Origin: Thalassotalea profundi
GTDB lineage: Bacteria; Pseudomonadota; Gammaproteobacteria; Enterobacterales; Alteromonadaceae
Assembly: GCF_014653195.1 (NCBI RefSeq)
Contig: NZ_BNAH01000001.1
Span: 205,323 to 269,322 of the forward strand
Reading direction: 5' to 3'
Length of the DNA: 64,000 nucleotides
The notes beneath the pieces are model-generated. The model saw nothing but the letters and a program-made list of their open reading frames with translations. It ran no database searches and was not told the origin of the DNA. The translations under genes were made by a program, and so were the position numbers. This document shows positions 63,301-64,000 of this stretch, piece after piece (positions within the stretch are counted from its first letter, which is position 1; every line of letters begins with the position of its first letter).

Positions 63301-63672
63301 TTATTTTTTATCTATGGTAGATTTGATTGACCTTGGATCAAGGTAAAATATGATAAGTAAAAAAGTTAATGGGATTAATGAAAGGTAGTTATTTTGACCT
63401 GTTGTAAATGTACAAATTAAAGTAAAAGAAAACGTTAATGCAGCCAATTTATAACATATCAAGGTATACTTTTTAGTAAAAATGAATGAGCCAGCTAAAA
63501 GTTAAATAACACCAAAAGTAACTATCATTATCGATGAAAAACCTAACGCCTTAAGAAAAATAATTTCTGGTTCTATCAGAGCCATTTTAAGAGTTGATGT
63601 TCTAAGACAAAATAACGTCACTAAAAATATTAAAATATTTCTAAAAAGTGCTATAAAACATCCATTAAAATT
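63301..63672 (-). pseudogene. Decayed small membrane protein gene (DoxX-like look)
   Basis: One minus-strand frame reads a coherent membrane protein over 63672-63301 but is broken by a TAA at 63502-63504. Before it I read KALGFSSIMIVTFGVI and after it LLAGSFIFTKKYTLICYKL, so a single CAA-to-TAA change explains the stop. The 5' end also lacks a start codon: the frame opens right after a stop at 63673, and two nearby ATGs are out of frame. The pattern of helices resembles DoxX-like proteins, with low certainty. Confidence 0.6.
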
Positions 63673-63988
63673 TTAATACTAATATTAGATTAATCTCTCA
63701 TATATTGAGCAGATAGGAATATTTATATTCACTTTGGGGTGTTATTTTTACAGATATGTCAATTATGTTCAGTATAGGGTATTCCCTGAAAAATATTTTA
63801 ACGCACCACTACATTAATCACGGCTAACAACCAGTTTTATTTAAATTCATTTTATTTTTCTCTTGAAATAAATCCTTACATCCCCCACATGTTAACTATC
63901 AACAGGTCTGTTGCTTATCATTTCAGTAATGGAACGTGATCGACCTTTCATACTATTTTGTTCAACCGTAAATTAGGAGATGTTTCAG

Positions 63989-64000
63989 ATGTCTGAGACA
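63989..64000 (+). CDS. htpG: Start of a gene cut by the window edge, probably htpG
   Basis: ATG at 63989 with AGGAGA 8 bases upstream reads MSET. Only four codons are visible. recR followed by htpG is a conserved order in gammaproteobacteria, and HtpG proteins often start this way. The identity is inferred from position only. Confidence 0.5.

Noticed and set aside
1..64000. CRISPR arrays, tRNA or rRNA genes, insertion sequences
   Set aside because: No regular repeat-spacer pattern, cloverleaf or transposase was seen when reading the window.

Overview
The window looks like chromosome of a marine gammaproteobacterium of the order Alteromonadales, probably Colwelliaceae (Colwellia or Thalassotalea type). 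The reasons are the low GC content, the gene pairs psrA-nagZ and fadR/nhaB/dsbB, a large polysaccharide-type TonB receptor, and alpha-glucan genes built from SusB-like, pullulanase and SusE/F-like parts. I see no tRNA, rRNA, CRISPR array, transposase or integrase.

Layout. Positions 1-13.2 kb are housekeeping: an M2 peptidyl-dipeptidase lipoprotein, psrA-nagZ, a POT-type transporter, dsbB, nhaB, fadR, a porin, sodB, grxD, a 2-Cys peroxiredoxin and a small membrane protein. Positions 13.3-47.8 kb, plus an outlying transporter at 59-60.5 kb, form a large alpha-glucan utilisation and glycogen locus. It holds a GH97 alpha-glucosidase, two pullulanase-type GH13 enzymes, a multi-domain starch-binding lipoprotein divergent from a TonB receptor, two sugar-type MFS transporters, and the operon glgP-glgB-glgX-malQ-amylase. 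A LacI-family regulator follows at 48.2 kb. Positions 49.4-56.8 kb hold a MacA/MacB-like ABC export operon that ends in its own sigma-54 response regulator and histidine kinase. Positions 56.9-64 kb hold a PEP-CTERM protein, a lone binding protein, the second sugar MFS, a peptide deformylase with an MFS, recR, a decayed membrane-protein gene and probably the start of htpG.

The main finding is a 14-bp palindrome, TGMATACGTATKCA, present nine times in non-coding DNA. It sits in front of seven alpha-glucan transcription units, two of them with paired copies, and is very probably the operator of the LacI-family protein at 48.2 kb. It ties outer-membrane import, surface and periplasmic hydrolysis, inner-membrane transport and cytosolic phosphorolysis/branching into one regulon, and it also includes the distant MFS at 59 kb.

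Other signals are a -24/-12 promoter with upstream TGTCCG/CGGACA repeats before the ABC operon; a decayed copy of the pullulanase 3' end at 20.48-20.70 kb, separated from the intact copy by a small gene pair; a MarR-family gene that seems to start at ATT; a nonsense-interrupted membrane-protein pseudogene before htpG; and a REPIN-like inverted pair at 26.0 kb. Family assignments come from reading motifs; no database search was run.
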